This document shows, one piece after another, positions 63,965 to 64,000 of a stretch of 64,000 nt of DNA. The DNA lies in contig NZ_KB905472.1 in assembly GCF_000382445.1 (NCBI RefSeq), positions 498,776-562,775 on the forward strand, in the 5' to 3' direction. The notes below the pieces were generated by a model. That model saw nothing but the letters and a program-made list of their open reading frames with translations. It was not told where the DNA came from and ran no database searches. The position numbers and the translations under genes were made by a program. The stretch is from Phocaeicola massiliensis B84634 = Timone 84634 = DSM 17679 = JCM 13223. Lineage in GTDB: Bacteria > Bacteroidota > Bacteroidia > Bacteroidales > Bacteroidaceae. How positions within the stretch are numbered: the first letter of the stretch is position 1; each line of letters opens with the position of its first letter.

Positions 63965-64000
63965 AGCAGAAAGGTTTTCAAATCGTTACCCGAAGCGAAA
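63961..64000 (+). CDS. Start of an unidentified gene cut by the window edge
   Basis: ATG at 63961 followed by 12 more codons (MKQKGFQIVTRSE) to the end. Overlaps the short reading frame before it. Too little is present to assign a family; the segment could be a peptide leader or a cytoplasmic protein. Confidence 0.4.
   Translation, partial: MKQKGFQIVTRSE

Overview
The window is chromosomal DNA of a gut Bacteroides, sensu stricto. The supporting signs are a SusC/SusD pair heading a glycan-degrading cluster, Bacteroidetes promoter boxes (TAnnTTTG) upstream of many genes, lipoprotein signals in many small proteins, Bacteroidetes families (DUF4348, DUF4369, DUF4136, S46 peptidases), and moderately AT-rich DNA throughout. 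No phage, plasmid or CRISPR locus is visible. The one clear mobile element is an IS4-type insertion sequence.

Positions 1-11.9 kb are mostly housekeeping: the end of a class IV aminotransferase (pabC-like), an anchored hypothetical protein, an MFS exporter, pheS, a DUF4348 lipoprotein, murB, a metallo-beta-lactamase-fold hydrolase, nth, a queuosine operon (probable preQ1 riboswitch, transporter, queC, queF), dnaX, and a FtsB/DivIC-like gene with a small membrane partner. Positions 11.9-12.5 kb are non-coding and rich in repeats. Positions 12.5-16.8 kb hold two tandem S46 dipeptidyl-peptidases whose specificity residues suggest a DPP11-like/DPP7-like pair. Positions 17-29.7 kb hold a DUF4369 lipoprotein, a PlsC acyltransferase, a four-gene operon (GT2 glycosyltransferase, dihydroorotase, stand-alone MetH activation domain, metallophosphoesterase) whose last gene is split by the IS, an envelope cluster (S41 peptidase, NlpE-like, DUF4136, outer-membrane barrel), a NamZ-like muramidase and an HD hydrolase. 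Positions 29.7-30.4 kb are a second non-coding repeat region, probably a non-autonomous element. LptD-like, ung, asnA and tRNA-Arg(CCG) follow.

Positions 35.5-59.8 kb are a 12-gene polysaccharide utilisation locus for sialylated host glycans: SusC, SusD, sialidase (GH33), GH20, SGNH esterase, SGNH-SASA sialate O-acetylesterase, GH2 beta-mannosidase, GH20, NanM-like mutarotase, GH20, GH92 and GH2 beta-galactosidase. Genes from the sialidase onward are almost contiguous or overlapping. Inferred workflow: esterases remove O-acetyl groups, the sialidase releases sialic acid, the mutarotase equilibrates its anomers, and galactosidase, hexosaminidases and mannosidases take apart the N-glycan or mucin chain. 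nagA follows after a terminator with its own -7 box and feeds GlcNAc-6-P into central metabolism. No regulator, sialate lyase or inner-membrane sugar transporter is encoded in the window.

The last 3 kb hold an ABC transporter pair, a TPR-like lipoprotein and the start of an unidentified reading frame cut by the window edge. I saw no clearly undescribed multi-gene system. The best leads are the IS-split operon, the repeat elements, the stand-alone MetH reactivation domain, the envelope cluster and the regulator-less glycan locus.
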